Assembly: GCF_014656355.1 (NCBI RefSeq)
Contig: NZ_BNCG01000019.1
Location: 1-64,000, forward strand
DNA from: Camelimonas fluminis
GTDB taxonomy: Bacteria; Pseudomonadota; Alphaproteobacteria; Rhizobiales; Beijerinckiaceae
DNA: 64,000 nt
Reading direction: 5' to 3'
Of the stretch, positions 1-8,712 are shown in pieces. Numbering within the stretch: the first letter of the stretch is position 1; every line of letters starts with the position of its first letter. The notes under the pieces are model-generated. The model did no database searches. It was not told the DNA's origin and saw nothing but the letters and a program-made list of their open reading frames with translations. Made by a program: the position numbers and the translations under genes.

Positions 1-70
1 CAGAAATCTCGCGAAGGGGGAACCTCTTATGATTCTAGACGTTCGAAAACCGCTCTAAAATGACCCGGAT

Positions 71-1501
71 TTAAGGCATTTGCCTTGCAAGGCATTGCCC
101 CGGACGGGTTTTCCCGAACCCGAGCCCGGGCGACGGGTTGATGGCCAAAACCACCGCCGCATAAAACGCCATCGGCACAAATGAGACGAGACCGCCGATT
201 GTCGGCTCGGTAATGCCGTAGGCCATAAAGAAGATGAAAAGCGCAAGCGCCTGCCGGTCTGCCCGCTTCACCGCCCGCCACCCTGCGACGCCCAGACCGC
301 TGACGAACAGGCACAGGCCAATGATGCCGCCGGAAAACAGAATGTTCAGGAAGAGGTTATGGGCATGGGCGGCGGCGGTGAAGAGAAGGGGATTTTTGGG
401 CAGGATGTATTTGGCCGCGCCGGAGCCGTAGCCCAACAGCGGCTGTTCTGACCAAAGCTCAAGAACGACAGCCCAGATTCGGGTGCGCCCGGTGCCGCTG
501 GTGATCTCGTCGGATGACCCCGAACGCGATAAAACCTGAAGGAGCCCGTCGCCTGCTCCAAGATAGATCAGCAAAATCAATCCTGTCGCCAGCGCCACAA
601 TGGCGAGTTTGAGCGCCCAGCCACCCTTGGGCCAACTGGCGTAAAGCAACGCCGCGCCCAGCCCCGCCATCGCCATGCGGTTGTTGCTCAGAAGCAGGCA
701 AAGGGCGAAAACGCCAAGTCCTGTCAAGCGCAGCAACCGGCTTCCTGAACGCACGGGCAACAGCAGCGTCAGGATGATTCCCACCGCCGCGGCGCCGCCC
801 GCCGCATTGGCCGTGCCAAAGACGCCCTGCAGGCGCCATGTCGGCGTGAAGGCGCCATTGACCCAATCGCTCATGCGCCCAAGCTGTGGCATGACGATGT
901 AGGCTCCCAGCGAGAGAAGGCAAAGAATGAAGCAGGACGCAATCAGCGCCCGCACCAGATTGTCTCGCCCCAGCAAGCCTGCGGTACAGTAGAGCAACAG
1001 AAAAGCCGCCAGATTGGAGCCCGTCTCCACCAGTGCAAGCGTCGGCGTGACCGTGATGAACGACGTCATCATCATATACGCGAAGAATGCGCACCAGATG
1101 GGGAGCGCAGGGCCCTGGCGTAGCGGGTCGGCCCGAACAAGGCCGACAGCCGCCATCAGCCCCGCAAGACCGATCGCCAGGAGTTTGAGCAAAATCTGGG
1201 CGTCGACAGATTTGTCGTCGATAGCGCGCAGCCGGAACACCGCACTGAGAACGATGATCAGAAAGATCACCATCCTGTAAGCGTCACGCCCCTCCCACGC
1301 GGCGGCGCGATCAATGAAAACCAACCCGAACGGCGCAGCCGCGGCAGCAAGAAGGCAAGCCAGCGCCAGCACGTCTCCGGCTGCAATGCTGGCGACGGCG
1401 ATGACGCTGACCACGGCCAGCAACATCGCCCCGACCATAACCGTCAGCATTCCCCGGGTTGCGGCGGGGCTCACGTCATCACCTGCTGTTGTCGCCGGCA
1501 C
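71..1501 (-). CDS. O-antigen ligase / Wzy-type polymerase family membrane protein
   Basis: A 476-residue polytopic inner-membrane protein with about ten or more hydrophobic segments. A large periplasmic loop near residues 320-390 carries the Wzy_C-type stretch RIWAVVLELWSEQPLLGYGSG followed by HAHNLFLNILF, which is typical of O-antigen ligases and capsule/EPS polymerases. It probably polymerises (or ligates) lipid-linked repeat units on the periplasmic face. It overlaps the 3' end of the upstream glycosyltransferase by 23 bases, so the two are likely translated together. The start at 1501 is a GTG; an in-frame GTG at 1474 is an alternative. Polymerase is favoured over ligase because of the EPS neighbours, but the family does not separate the two by sequence. 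Confidence 0.85.
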   Translation of the reverse strand: MPATTAGDDVSPAATRGMLTVMVGAMLLAVVSVIAVASIAAGDVLALACLLAAAAAPFGLVFIDRAAAWEGRDAYRMVIFLIIVLSAVFRLRAIDDKSVDAQILLKLLAIGLAGLMAAVGLVRADPLRQGPALPIWCAFFAYMMMTSFITVTPTLALVETGSNLAAFLLLYCTAGLLGRDNLVRALIASCFILCLLSLGAYIVMPQLGRMSDWVNGAFTPTWRLQGVFGTANAAGGAAAVGIILTLLLPVRSGSRLLRLTGLGVFALCLLLSNNRMAMAGLGAALLYASWPKGGWALKLAIVALATGLILLIYLGAGDGLLQVLSRSGSSDEITSGTGRTRIWAVVLELWSEQPLLGYGSGAAKYILPKNPLLFTAAAHAHNLFLNILFSGGIIGLCLFVSGLGVAGWRAVKRADRQALALFIFFMAYGITEPTIGGLVSFVPMAFYAAVVLAINPSPGLGFGKTRPGQCLARQMP

Positions 1502-2243
1502 GGGACCTGACGGACCTGGTTAGCCAGCACCTGGCCAGCCGGACCAGAAAAACCCCATTGCCGACCAGGTAACGCCCCGCAAGCCGGCGAGGCTCCCGGC
1601 AGAGACGGTAGACCCACTCCGCCCGCATGGCGCGGACCCACCGCGGCGCGCGGGGGATTGACCGCGAGTAGAAGTCGAACCAGGCGCCAGTCGCCATCGC
1701 GCAAGGACTGACTTCCGGAATATGACGTGCAATCCATTGTTCCTGACGCGGGTTGCCCATGCCAACGAGCATCAGATCAGGGCGCGTCCGCGATATGAGT
1801 TCGGCCAGAGCCTCCTCGTCAGTCCCGTCGAGAAACCCGTGGTGGAATCCGACCACCTCGTGACGCGGCCATTCACGATCCAGACGCCCGGCCGCCTGCG
1901 CGACCACGTCCGCATGGGCGCCCAGCAAAAAGATCCTCAGGTTCGCGGTCGTCCGGTCGAGAAAAGCCGTGATGAAATCCGTTCCATTGAGGTTCTGGCG
2001 GAATTTGGCCCCATAAAGCAGCCGACGCGCCAGATCGACGCCGACCCCGTCGTTGAGAACGAGGAAGCTCCGCAACCCCCTCTGCATCGCAGGATCGCGG
2101 GCGCACTGATTGGACAGATGGGCGTTGAGAAAGGCGACGCGGAGCCCAGGCCCCGCTCTCATGCGGCCATCGATATGGGAAATAACGTCATCAGTCGGTC
2201 CGGAATGGACCCGAACCCCCAGGATGTCGACGCTGGTAAGCAC
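1479..2243 (-). CDS. WecB/TagA/CpsF family glycosyltransferase (GT26)
   Basis: 254 residues, the normal length of the family. It shows the family hallmarks NAHLSNQCARD near residue 40, LNDGVGVDLARR near 65, NGTDF near 85, and the core VGMGNPRQEQWIARH near 160. Such enzymes transfer a sugar (N-acetylmannosaminuronate, glucuronate or similar) from a UDP donor to a lipid-linked acceptor at the cytoplasmic membrane. The start is a GTG at 2243 with an AAGGAG ribosome-binding site five to six bases upstream. It overlaps the polymerase gene downstream and follows the chain-length gene, so the three form a leftward operon. The sugar specificity cannot be read from the sequence. Confidence 0.92.
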   Translation of the reverse strand: MLTSVDILGVRVHSGPTDDVISHIDGRMRAGPGLRVAFLNAHLSNQCARDPAMQRGLRSFLVLNDGVGVDLARRLLYGAKFRQNLNGTDFITAFLDRTTANLRIFLLGAHADVVAQAAGRLDREWPRHEVVGFHHGFLDGTDEEALAELISRTRPDLMLVGMGNPRQEQWIARHIPEVSPCAMATGAWFDFYSRSIPRAPRWVRAMRAEWVYRLCREPRRLAGRYLVGNGVFLVRLARCWLTRSVRSRAGDNSR

Positions 2244-2362
2244 AGGATTCTCCTTCGTCGCCAGTGTTGCAATCCGCCTCGCGGCCTGCCGGATGCCCCC
2301 CGGTGATCACACTGCCCCTGGCTGCTCCCTCCTGTGGCTGGGGTTTTTCCGGTAAGGCCAGT

Positions 2363-3406
2363 TCATCCCAAATGCCTATCCGACCGGCGCAGAACGAGCG
2401 CCATGACCGACCCCAACGACACGCCGACGAGCAGGAGGGCCGAAAGTATCAACAACGCGCGCGGCCAGGCTTTGGCACCCGGGGGAAAGGCCCGGCTGAC
2501 GATCTGTGCCTCCGGCACGGACAGAAACTGCTGCTGCCAGGTTTCGACATAGCGCGCCAGAAACCGGTCGTGCACATCCCGGTAGGCGCGCGCCGTGCTT
2601 TCGAGGGTTTGCAGCCTCACCCGGGCTGCCGCCGAATTTTCATCCTGCGGCGAGCCGGAGAATTTGAGCTGTTCGACCGCATTCTGGGCGACCTGGGCGC
2701 TGTGCTGCAATTCATCGGCGCGCGCCTGCAGCGCCTGGCTGGTCCGGCGGGCGATTTCCTCGCGACGCTTCAGCTGATCGTCAATGAAGACGCGCGCATA
2801 GGCATTGGCGATCTGGGCTGCGGCGGCGGGGGTCGCGGCGCGGGCTGAAATCTCGATCAGATGCGTCAGGCCGACCCGCTTGACCGTGGTTCGCGCCTGC
2901 AACTGGCGCACGAGGTCTCCCGCCGTATCCCCCGCCGCATCTTTCGCCGCCGCGGCGCCTGGCGACAGCCACTCCCTTGCGCCACTTTTCACGGACGACA
3001 ATGACAATCCACCAGGCTGGAGCATGGCGAGAAGGCTGGCGTCTTTCGCCACCGATCCGGCGAGGCTCCGGATCAGCTCTTCCGATTGCAGGATCTCGAC
3101 CTGGCTGTCGACCTTGGCTGACTGGATATTGAAATCCAGCGGCTCGGTCATGGTGCGAACGACCGCATCCGCCCGTGTGTCAATGGAAACGAGCGCCGCC
3201 GCCCGGTACTGGGGCGACGCCATGCGAATATAGGCGACGCCAGCGCCCAGAAAGATGAGCGCGACAGTCGCGATCATTGGCCAGCGCCGCGCCAACACAC
3301 GGGCTGACGTCACTATCTCGCTTCGCGCCGCCGGCTGGCTGTCATTGGGCAAATCACGGGGCAGGTCACGCGCTGCCGCGGGGCCGCCCTGATAACGTAA
3401 ATCCAT
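2363..3406 (-). CDS. Wzz/GumC-type polysaccharide chain-length protein, no kinase domain
   Basis: 347 residues. A cytoplasmic N terminus is followed by a transmembrane helix (about 42-62), the Wzz signature with QYRAAALVSIDTRADA, a long periplasmic helical region rich in Q, E and R (about 180-290), and a second transmembrane helix near 315-340, ending at RRSDRHLG. The short C terminus means the BY-kinase domain found in ExoP/Wzc proteins is absent. It should set chain length and couple the polymerase to the export channel. It starts an apparent leftward operon with the GT26 and polymerase genes and is divergent from the initiating sugar transferase. Confidence 0.85.
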   Translation of the reverse strand: MDLRYQGGPAAARDLPRDLPNDSQPAARSEIVTSARVLARRWPMIATVALIFLGAGVAYIRMASPQYRAAALVSIDTRADAVVRTMTEPLDFNIQSAKVDSQVEILQSEELIRSLAGSVAKDASLLAMLQPGGLSLSSVKSGAREWLSPGAAAAKDAAGDTAGDLVRQLQARTTVKRVGLTHLIEISARAATPAAAAQIANAYARVFIDDQLKRREEIARRTSQALQARADELQHSAQVAQNAVEQLKFSGSPQDENSAAARVRLQTLESTARAYRDVHDRFLARYVETWQQQFLSVPEAQIVSRAFPPGAKAWPRALLILSALLLVGVSLGSVMALVLRRSDRHLG

Positions 3407-3913
3407 CGTCGCGCCATCCTGATGTGAGCGGCCTCTGCAGCATAGCTACAGATTCAGTTATTCAGGCATTTTCCAGACATTGCCCGAACGCTGAATAATG
3501 TTTATGGCGAGATATAAGCCAGAATCAGATTTTTTTTTGATTATTATCAGGCAATTTTATTGAATTCACAAAATATTACCAAATACATACGCGATATCGT
3601 GCTGTTTTTGTTAAAAAATCGAACCAAATCACATCCAGTTGTTAGCAATCGTGCGCAAATTCTGAAATTCGTGATTGACTTGAACAACATGGAGGGCAAC
3701 CCTCCGCATCCGAATCCACACATCGCAGGCCGGCTGTCAGAATCCAATGAGTCGGATTCACTGGATTCGGGTCAGGCCCAGGCGGAGCAAAAGCATTTCC
3801 TGCAAGGCAATGCGTCATACGGATTTGAGCTTTGCAGGTCGCGCAGCTTCGCGACCTGGTCGATGACACAAGTCCGGTGAGAACCATGAGGCTACAACCC
3901 TCGGGAGGTGATG
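3407..3913. promoter_or_regulatory. AT-rich divergent control region of the exopolysaccharide locus
   Basis: 507 non-coding bases lie between the divergent chain-length and sugar-transferase genes. Bases about 3500-3680 are strikingly AT-rich, with runs of T and A, against a background near 65% GC. The GC-richer part next to the sugar transferase holds a small perfect hairpin (GGAGGG-CAA-CCCTCC, 3691-3705), a cluster of GAATCC/GGATTC repeats, and an imperfect palindrome at 3794-3814. Both EPS operons must be controlled from here. In rhizobia, MucR/Ros-type silencers act on AT-rich EPS promoters; that they act here is inference. Confidence 0.6.
3712..3768. repeat. Cluster of GAATCC / GGATTC repeats
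   Basis: GAATCC occurs at 3712-3717 and 3740-3745, and its complement GGATTC at 3754-3759 and 3763-3768. The middle two form an inverted repeat with an 8-base spacer, and the last two are direct repeats 9 bases apart. The arrangement, about 150 bases ahead of the sugar-transferase start, looks like an operator for a dimeric or multimeric regulator. No known regulator is assigned. Confidence 0.5.
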
Positions 3914-4699
3914 ATGGACCCCACATCACAAAGCAACATCAGCCACAAAAGGGAATCCAGTCCCAACAGCACAAAAAACACCACCACTCCCGGAATGAGT
4001 CCATACATCCGCGATACGCGTTCCGATTACCCTTCGTGGTTGCTGGCCCTGCCAAACAACAGGGCGAACCTGGTCGAAACCGGAAATGAAACGTTCAACC
4101 CCTACCTCATATCTTGCCGGAAGCGGGCGCTGGACATCGGGATAGCCTCGACCGTGCTGGTTGTGCTTTGCCCGCTGCTGCTGACCGTCGGCCTGATCAT
4201 CCGGTTGAGTTCGCCGGGCCCCGCCCTGTTTCGCCAGGCCAGGACGGGCGCCGGCGGCCGCGCGTTCACCATCTACAAGTTCCGTTCGATGAAACTGCAT
4301 CAACAAGCGCCAGCGACTGTTGTCCAGGCGCAGCGCGGCGATGATCGCATCACGTCATTCGGTCATTTCATCAGACGGACGAGCATTGATGAGCTTCCGC
4401 AGATTCTTAATGTACTGAACGGCACCATGTCGCTTGTCGGCCCCCGTCCACACGCGGCCGAGCATGATGCCTATTATACGAAACGAATTTCCAGATACGC
4501 GCACCGCTTCACCGTTTTGCCTGGGCTCTCGGGCCTGGCGCAGGTGAATGGCGCCCGTGGAGCCACGCCCAGACTGGCTGATATGGAGCGTCGGCTCGCC
4601 TACGATCTGGAATACATCCAGACCGCCTCCCTGCGCACGGATCTGCGCATACTTGCAGCGACAGTGCGGGAGATGCTCCTCAGTTCCTCGGCCTATTGA
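3914..4699 (+). CDS. Initiating undecaprenyl-phosphate sugar-1-phosphate transferase (ExoY/WcaJ-like)
   Basis: About 261 residues of the bacterial sugar transferase family. A hydrophilic N-terminal 45 residues precedes KRALDIGIAS, one transmembrane helix (about 55-77), then the catalytic block with FRQARTGAGGRAFTIYKFRSM, RRTSIDELPQILNVL and GTMSLVGPRPH, all diagnostic. It loads the first sugar phosphate onto undecaprenyl phosphate. The single-helix form resembles ExoY rather than the five-helix WcaJ form. Codons GTG-ATG-ATG at 3908-3916 are all possible starts; ATG 3914 is chosen because GGGAGG ends five bases before it. The export protein gene follows directly. Confidence 0.93.
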   Translation: MDPTSQSNISHKRESSPNSTKNTTTPGMSPYIRDTRSDYPSWLLALPNNRANLVETGNETFNPYLISCRKRALDIGIASTVLVVLCPLLLTVGLIIRLSSPGPALFRQARTGAGGRAFTIYKFRSMKLHQQAPATVVQAQRGDDRITSFGHFIRRTSIDELPQILNVLNGTMSLVGPRPHAAEHDAYYTKRISRYAHRFTVLPGLSGLAQVNGARGATPRLADMERRLAYDLEYIQTASLRTDLRILAATVREMLLSSSAY

Positions 4700-4776
4700 A
4701 TCCATCCGCTCACATGTTCGCGCTGATGACAGCGCCATGGCGCCGTCATCTCCGGCGCGCGATGAGGATCACAACC

Positions 4777-6066
4777 ATGAAGCTTGCAAACTGCGCAATT
4801 GCCGTTGGCATGGGCTTTTGCTCCGTCGCACACGCAGGCGCCCAGGCTCAGCCCGTCTACCGGCTGCAGCCCGGCGACATTCTCGAACTTGGCGTCGTTG
4901 GCCTGCCGGACTTCCGCTCCAGAAGCGTGGTCAACCCCGACGGCAAAATTTCGCTGCCGATGATGCGTCCAACCGAAGTTGCGGGCCAGGATCTGGAAAC
5001 CGTTCTGGCGCGCGTGAAAGACGACCTGTCGCGTAAACTCTATCAGCAGCGGGGGCCGGACGGCCGGGACAATATCAGCGCGATTTCCCCCGACGCCATC
5101 ACGCTGACAATCGCCGAGTATCGTCCGATCTATCTCAACGGCGACGTCACCCGCCCTGGACAGCAGGCCTACCGGCCGGGGCTGACCGTCCGCCAGGCCG
5201 TGGCGCTGGCCGGCGGCTACGAGATCATGCGTTTCAGGGCGGAGAATCCGTTCCTGAAATCGGCCAGCCTTCGCGATGACTATCAGGCCCAATGGCTGCG
5301 CCATGTGCAGGCGCAAGGCCAGATCTGGCGGCTCCGCCAGGAACTGGCCCAGATTTCCGGAAAGCCCGCGCCGTCCCTGTCCCTCGAGCAGATGACCCAG
5401 GCTCCATTGCCGCAGGAGCAGCTTGCGCAATTGCGCAATCTCACCCGTCAGCAACTCGAACTCGACAGCAATGCCTTCAATCGCGAGCGCGATTTCCTGC
5501 GAAACGCAGTAAAGGTTGCCGACGAGCAGATCACTCTGCTCAACAGTCGCAAGGACAGGGATGCGGAAAACGTTTCCGTTGACGATTCTGACTACAGGAA
5601 GCTGAAAGAATTCTCTGCGCGCGGCGTCGTGCCAATGAACCGCCTGTCCGAATCACGGCGCCTGTTTCTCTATTCGTCGACCCAGGCGTTGCAGACGACC
5701 GTGCAACTCGCCAATGTCACCCGCGAACGCGATGAAGCGGAGCGCAACATTGGCCGCTATGTTGAAAAGGAGCGCGCCCGCATCCTCAGGAGCCTTGAAG
5801 AGGCCACGGCCTCCCTGACGCAGGCGCAATCGCGACTGCAATCCGTCAGCGAACAGCTCACCTATACCGGCGTCATCCGCTCGCAACTGGTGCGCGGCAG
5901 CGGCGCCAGCCCGGTCATCACCGTCTTCCATTCCGCCGCCGCGGGCGGGGGTTCACAGCGCGTTTCCGAGGACAGTCCGGTGCAACCGGGCGACACCATC
6001 GAGGTTGCCCTCGCCGCCGACGTCCCCGCCGGACCGCCTGCGGCGCAGCCGGAGCCGGCGCCATGA
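4777..6066 (+). CDS. Polysaccharide export protein (Wza/ExoF-like) with coiled coil
   Basis: 429 residues from the chosen start. Residues 1-25 are a signal peptide ending near AHAGAQA. Then comes the polysaccharide export domain (YRLQPGDILELGVVGLPDFRS, NPDGKISLPM), an SLBB-type domain (YLNGDVTRPGQQAYRPGLTVRQAVALAGG) and a long helical hairpin rich in E, R and Q (about 180-370), as in ExoF-type proteins. The C terminus is proline/alanine rich. It should form or seat the outer-membrane exit channel for the polymer. The ATG at 4777 has GAGGA eight bases upstream and begins the signal peptide; the longer reading back to a TTG at 4696 has no such support. The stop overlaps the next start (ATGA). 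Confidence 0.88.
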   Translation: MKLANCAIAVGMGFCSVAHAGAQAQPVYRLQPGDILELGVVGLPDFRSRSVVNPDGKISLPMMRPTEVAGQDLETVLARVKDDLSRKLYQQRGPDGRDNISAISPDAITLTIAEYRPIYLNGDVTRPGQQAYRPGLTVRQAVALAGGYEIMRFRAENPFLKSASLRDDYQAQWLRHVQAQGQIWRLRQELAQISGKPAPSLSLEQMTQAPLPQEQLAQLRNLTRQQLELDSNAFNRERDFLRNAVKVADEQITLLNSRKDRDAENVSVDDSDYRKLKEFSARGVVPMNRLSESRRLFLYSSTQALQTTVQLANVTRERDEAERNIGRYVEKERARILRSLEEATASLTQAQSRLQSVSEQLTYTGVIRSQLVRGSGASPVITVFHSAAAGGGSQRVSEDSPVQPGDTIEVALAADVPAGPPAAQPEPAP

Positions 6067-7223
6067 GGCCGGGAGGGAGCCCGGGGGCCGGATGGATCAA
6101 CCGTCGCGCCGCCATCGGCGCGCTGGCTGGCCTTGCGGCAACCGGTTCGGCCGTCCGATCCCGGGCCACGCCGCGCCCCTCTTCTCCCGGCGCCCGGGGG
6201 CCTGACTTGTCGCGCGGCGTCAACCTGTCCCACTGGTTCGCCCAGAGCCACAACGGGTACGGGGCGGATCACCTGGCCCGGTTCGTCACCAGCGCCGACA
6301 TCGCCCGCGTCGCCGCGGCGGGCTTCACCCACGTCCGGCTTGGCGTCGAGCCCGACGCCCTGTTCGCCACGTCCGGGAAACCCGCCCTGAACGAAGCGGT
6401 CATGACCAGGCTGCTCGACGCCCTCACCATGATTGGCTCCCGGAATCTGTCCGTCGTACTGGACATGCACCCCGTCGGCGCCAGCAAGGACCGCTATCTG
6501 ACTGATGAAGGCGCCGGCCGCCTGATCGACAACTGGCGCCTGCTGGCGCAACGACTGACGCCAGTCGCGCATGGCCAACTCGCACTGGAACTCCTCAACG
6601 AGCCCGAACCACTGCGCGACGACGCATGGTGGAAGCTTCAGGAACGCATCATGTCCGCCATCCGGGGCGTCGATCCGTTGCGGTGGCTTGTTGTCAATGG
6701 CGGCGGCTGGAGCGGCGTGGATGAACTGGCCAGCCGTCAACCCTATGCCCAGGATCGACTGATCTATACTTTCCATCATTACGCGCCATTGCTTTTCACA
6801 CATCAGGGCGCCGACTGGACATGGGACGTCGCTGGACGGACCCGCGACCTGACCTGGCCAGTTGCGGCCACAGCGGCGGAGCAGGCCAGCGCCGCCGCCG
6901 CCCCCTCCGACCGCCCGGTCCTGCAGGATCAGATCGCCAGGGGCCAGTTCACCGAGGCGTTTATGCTGGACGCGTTCGCCCGGCTGGCGACATGGAGCCA
7001 GCGCCATGGCAGGCCGCCAATCTATGTTGGAGAGTTCGGAGTTTATCTAAAGGCTCCGCGCGAGGCCCGGCTGCGATGGTTGTCCGCCTCCTGCGCGGCA
7101 TTCGCCAGATACGGCTGGGGCTGGGCGCACTGGGACAACAGCGCCGCGTTTGGTCTGGTGTCGCCAGACAACCGCGCCTTCGACGACGCGACGCTCCGGG
7201 CTCTGGGAGGGACGCCCGGATGA
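6063..7223 (+). CDS. Exported glycoside hydrolase family 5 (cellulase-like)
   Basis: 386 residues. An N-terminal export signal with an RR pair (NRRAAIGALAGLAATG) suggests Tat or Sec export. The catalytic barrel shows RGVNLSHWF, TSADIARVAAAGFTHVRLG, VVLDMHP, ELLNEPEPL with the acid/base Glu near residue 180, TFHHYAPLLFTHQG, and VGEFGVYL with the nucleophile Glu near 324. GH5 enzymes cut beta-linked glucans or mannans. Its place inside the EPS operon, start-stop coupled to the export gene, suggests that it trims or releases the exopolysaccharide in the periplasm. The real substrate is unknown. Confidence 0.9.
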   Translation: MRPGGSPGAGWINRRAAIGALAGLAATGSAVRSRATPRPSSPGARGPDLSRGVNLSHWFAQSHNGYGADHLARFVTSADIARVAAAGFTHVRLGVEPDALFATSGKPALNEAVMTRLLDALTMIGSRNLSVVLDMHPVGASKDRYLTDEGAGRLIDNWRLLAQRLTPVAHGQLALELLNEPEPLRDDAWWKLQERIMSAIRGVDPLRWLVVNGGGWSGVDELASRQPYAQDRLIYTFHHYAPLLFTHQGADWTWDVAGRTRDLTWPVAATAAEQASAAAAPSDRPVLQDQIARGQFTEAFMLDAFARLATWSQRHGRPPIYVGEFGVYLKAPREARLRWLSASCAAFARYGWGWAHWDNSAAFGLVSPDNRAFDDATLRALGGTPG

Positions 7224-8689
7224 GCCATTCAACCGTCACGGCTGACGAAGAGCTGGCCGCCCCCGCAGGCCAGCGCACCGGCCATAAACTTGCTTCGAGC
7301 ACGCCGCTCCTGCTCGCCAATCTGGTGGAGGCGCTCGCGCCCCTGTTGCGCAATATTGCGCTGGCCCATTTCCTGCCCCCCGGGCAGTTCGGCCTCGCCA
7401 TTTCGCTCGCCGTCGTTCTCGGGCTGATCGAGGTTCTTTCAGATTTCGGCCTGCCTGTCTTTGCCATCCGCAAGCCGGATGAGCTGCCATCGGCGGAGGC
7501 GCTGGCGACGTTGCACAGCATGTCGCTGATCCGCTCCGCCGTGCTGGCGCTCATCCTGATCGGCCTCTCGCCGCTGTTCGCCCAGGTCTTCGACGCCCGG
7601 TCCTCTCACTGGGTTTACGCCTTGCTCGGCCCGGTCGTGCTGTTGCGCGGTTTCGAGAATCTCGGCGTCAAGGAAATGGTCCGTCGCTATGCGTTCAAAC
7701 GCGAAGCCGTGGTTATTGCCTCGGCGCAGACCATTGGGCTTGTCGCAACCCTCGTGGCGGCGCTCACCGGCGCGGGAATGGCGGCCATGATCGTTGGCAT
7801 GATCGCCAGCACCTGCATGACGCTGCTCCTTTCCCATGTCCTGTCGCCTGTCCCCTACCGGTTGGGATGGCAACCGGAAACCGCGCGGGAAGCAGCGGCT
7901 TTCGGACGTCCCCTGCTCATCAATGGCGCGGCCGTGGCGCTGATGACCTGCGACCGGCTGCTGGTCGGCGCCATGCTTGGGCCGGTTGCACTGGCTCTCT
8001 ATAACGTGGCCTATGGCACCGCGACCCTGCCGCGCAGCATCCTGGCCCGCTTCCTGACCAACGCTTTCCTGCCGCTGTTCGTCGAGCAGCGCGATCAGGG
8101 CCGGGGCGCCCGCCCCCTGCTCGACGCCTGGGCGCTTTGCCTTTCCGCCATCGCATTCCTCTACGGCTGGGGCCTTGCCTTGCTGGGCGATCGCGCGCTT
8201 GGGCTGGTGTTTGGCCCGCTGTACCAGCCTTCGCGCCTGTTCATGTGCCTGACCGGCTTGAGCGTTGGGGTCAAGATCCTGACATTGCTGCCCGCCCCCG
8301 CAGCCTATGCGAACGGCGTCACCCGGCTGATCAGCTGGGGGTCGATCCTGTCCGCCGTCTCGATCCTCCCGGCAGCGATTTCCATCTATGGCGGGAGCAC
8401 CCTGGAAGTCTTCGTCCTGGTCATGGCGGTTGCGGAGTTCTGTGCGCTTCTGGCGCTCGCGCGCCTTGCCTGCCAGGCCTTCCCCTTCACACGCAGCACT
8501 CTGGCCTTCGCGGTGCTCCTGCCCTTCGCATCCGTCGGGGCGCTCGCATTGCTTGCCGTCATGGCGCCGGCCATGACCTTCGCGGACTGGGCGGCGACCT
8601 GCGCAACGATCCTGGTCTGCGCCCTGTTCGCATATGGCGTGGTTTTGCGCCGGACTGGAGCCGGAACGGTGTTGTTTGCGCAATGGTGA
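7220..8689 (+). CDS. Oligosaccharide flippase (Wzx, polysaccharide transport family)
   Basis: 489 residues with about 12-14 hydrophobic segments. The N-terminal part has TPLLLANLVEALAPLLRNIALAHFL and FGLAISLAVVLGLIEVLSDFGL, the usual start of Wzx/PST proteins. It should flip the lipid-linked repeat unit across the cytoplasmic membrane for the polymerase at the left end of the locus. The ATG at 7220 has GGGAGGG nine bases upstream and overlaps the GH5 stop (ATGA). A longer in-frame reading to 6821 runs through the GH5 gene out of frame and is rejected. Confidence 0.9.
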   Translation: MSHSTVTADEELAAPAGQRTGHKLASSTPLLLANLVEALAPLLRNIALAHFLPPGQFGLAISLAVVLGLIEVLSDFGLPVFAIRKPDELPSAEALATLHSMSLIRSAVLALILIGLSPLFAQVFDARSSHWVYALLGPVVLLRGFENLGVKEMVRRYAFKREAVVIASAQTIGLVATLVAALTGAGMAAMIVGMIASTCMTLLLSHVLSPVPYRLGWQPETAREAAAFGRPLLINGAAVALMTCDRLLVGAMLGPVALALYNVAYGTATLPRSILARFLTNAFLPLFVEQRDQGRGARPLLDAWALCLSAIAFLYGWGLALLGDRALGLVFGPLYQPSRLFMCLTGLSVGVKILTLLPAPAAYANGVTRLISWGSILSAVSILPAAISIYGGSTLEVFVLVMAVAEFCALLALARLACQAFPFTRSTLAFAVLLPFASVGALALLAVMAPAMTFADWAATCATILVCALFAYGVVLRRTGAGTVLFAQW

Positions 8690-8712
8690 ATATCTGAACG
8701 AGGAGAAAAACC

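Noticed and set aside
19-43. GGAAC-N16-CGTT, an exact match to the EcfG stress promoter consensus, on the plus strand at the left edge
   Set aside because: About one such match is expected by chance in 64 kb on two strands, and it would transcribe antisense into the polymerase gene.
6821-7219. Long in-frame extension ahead of the flippase start
   Set aside because: It lies wholly inside the GH5 gene in another frame; the real start at 7220 has its own ribosome-binding site.
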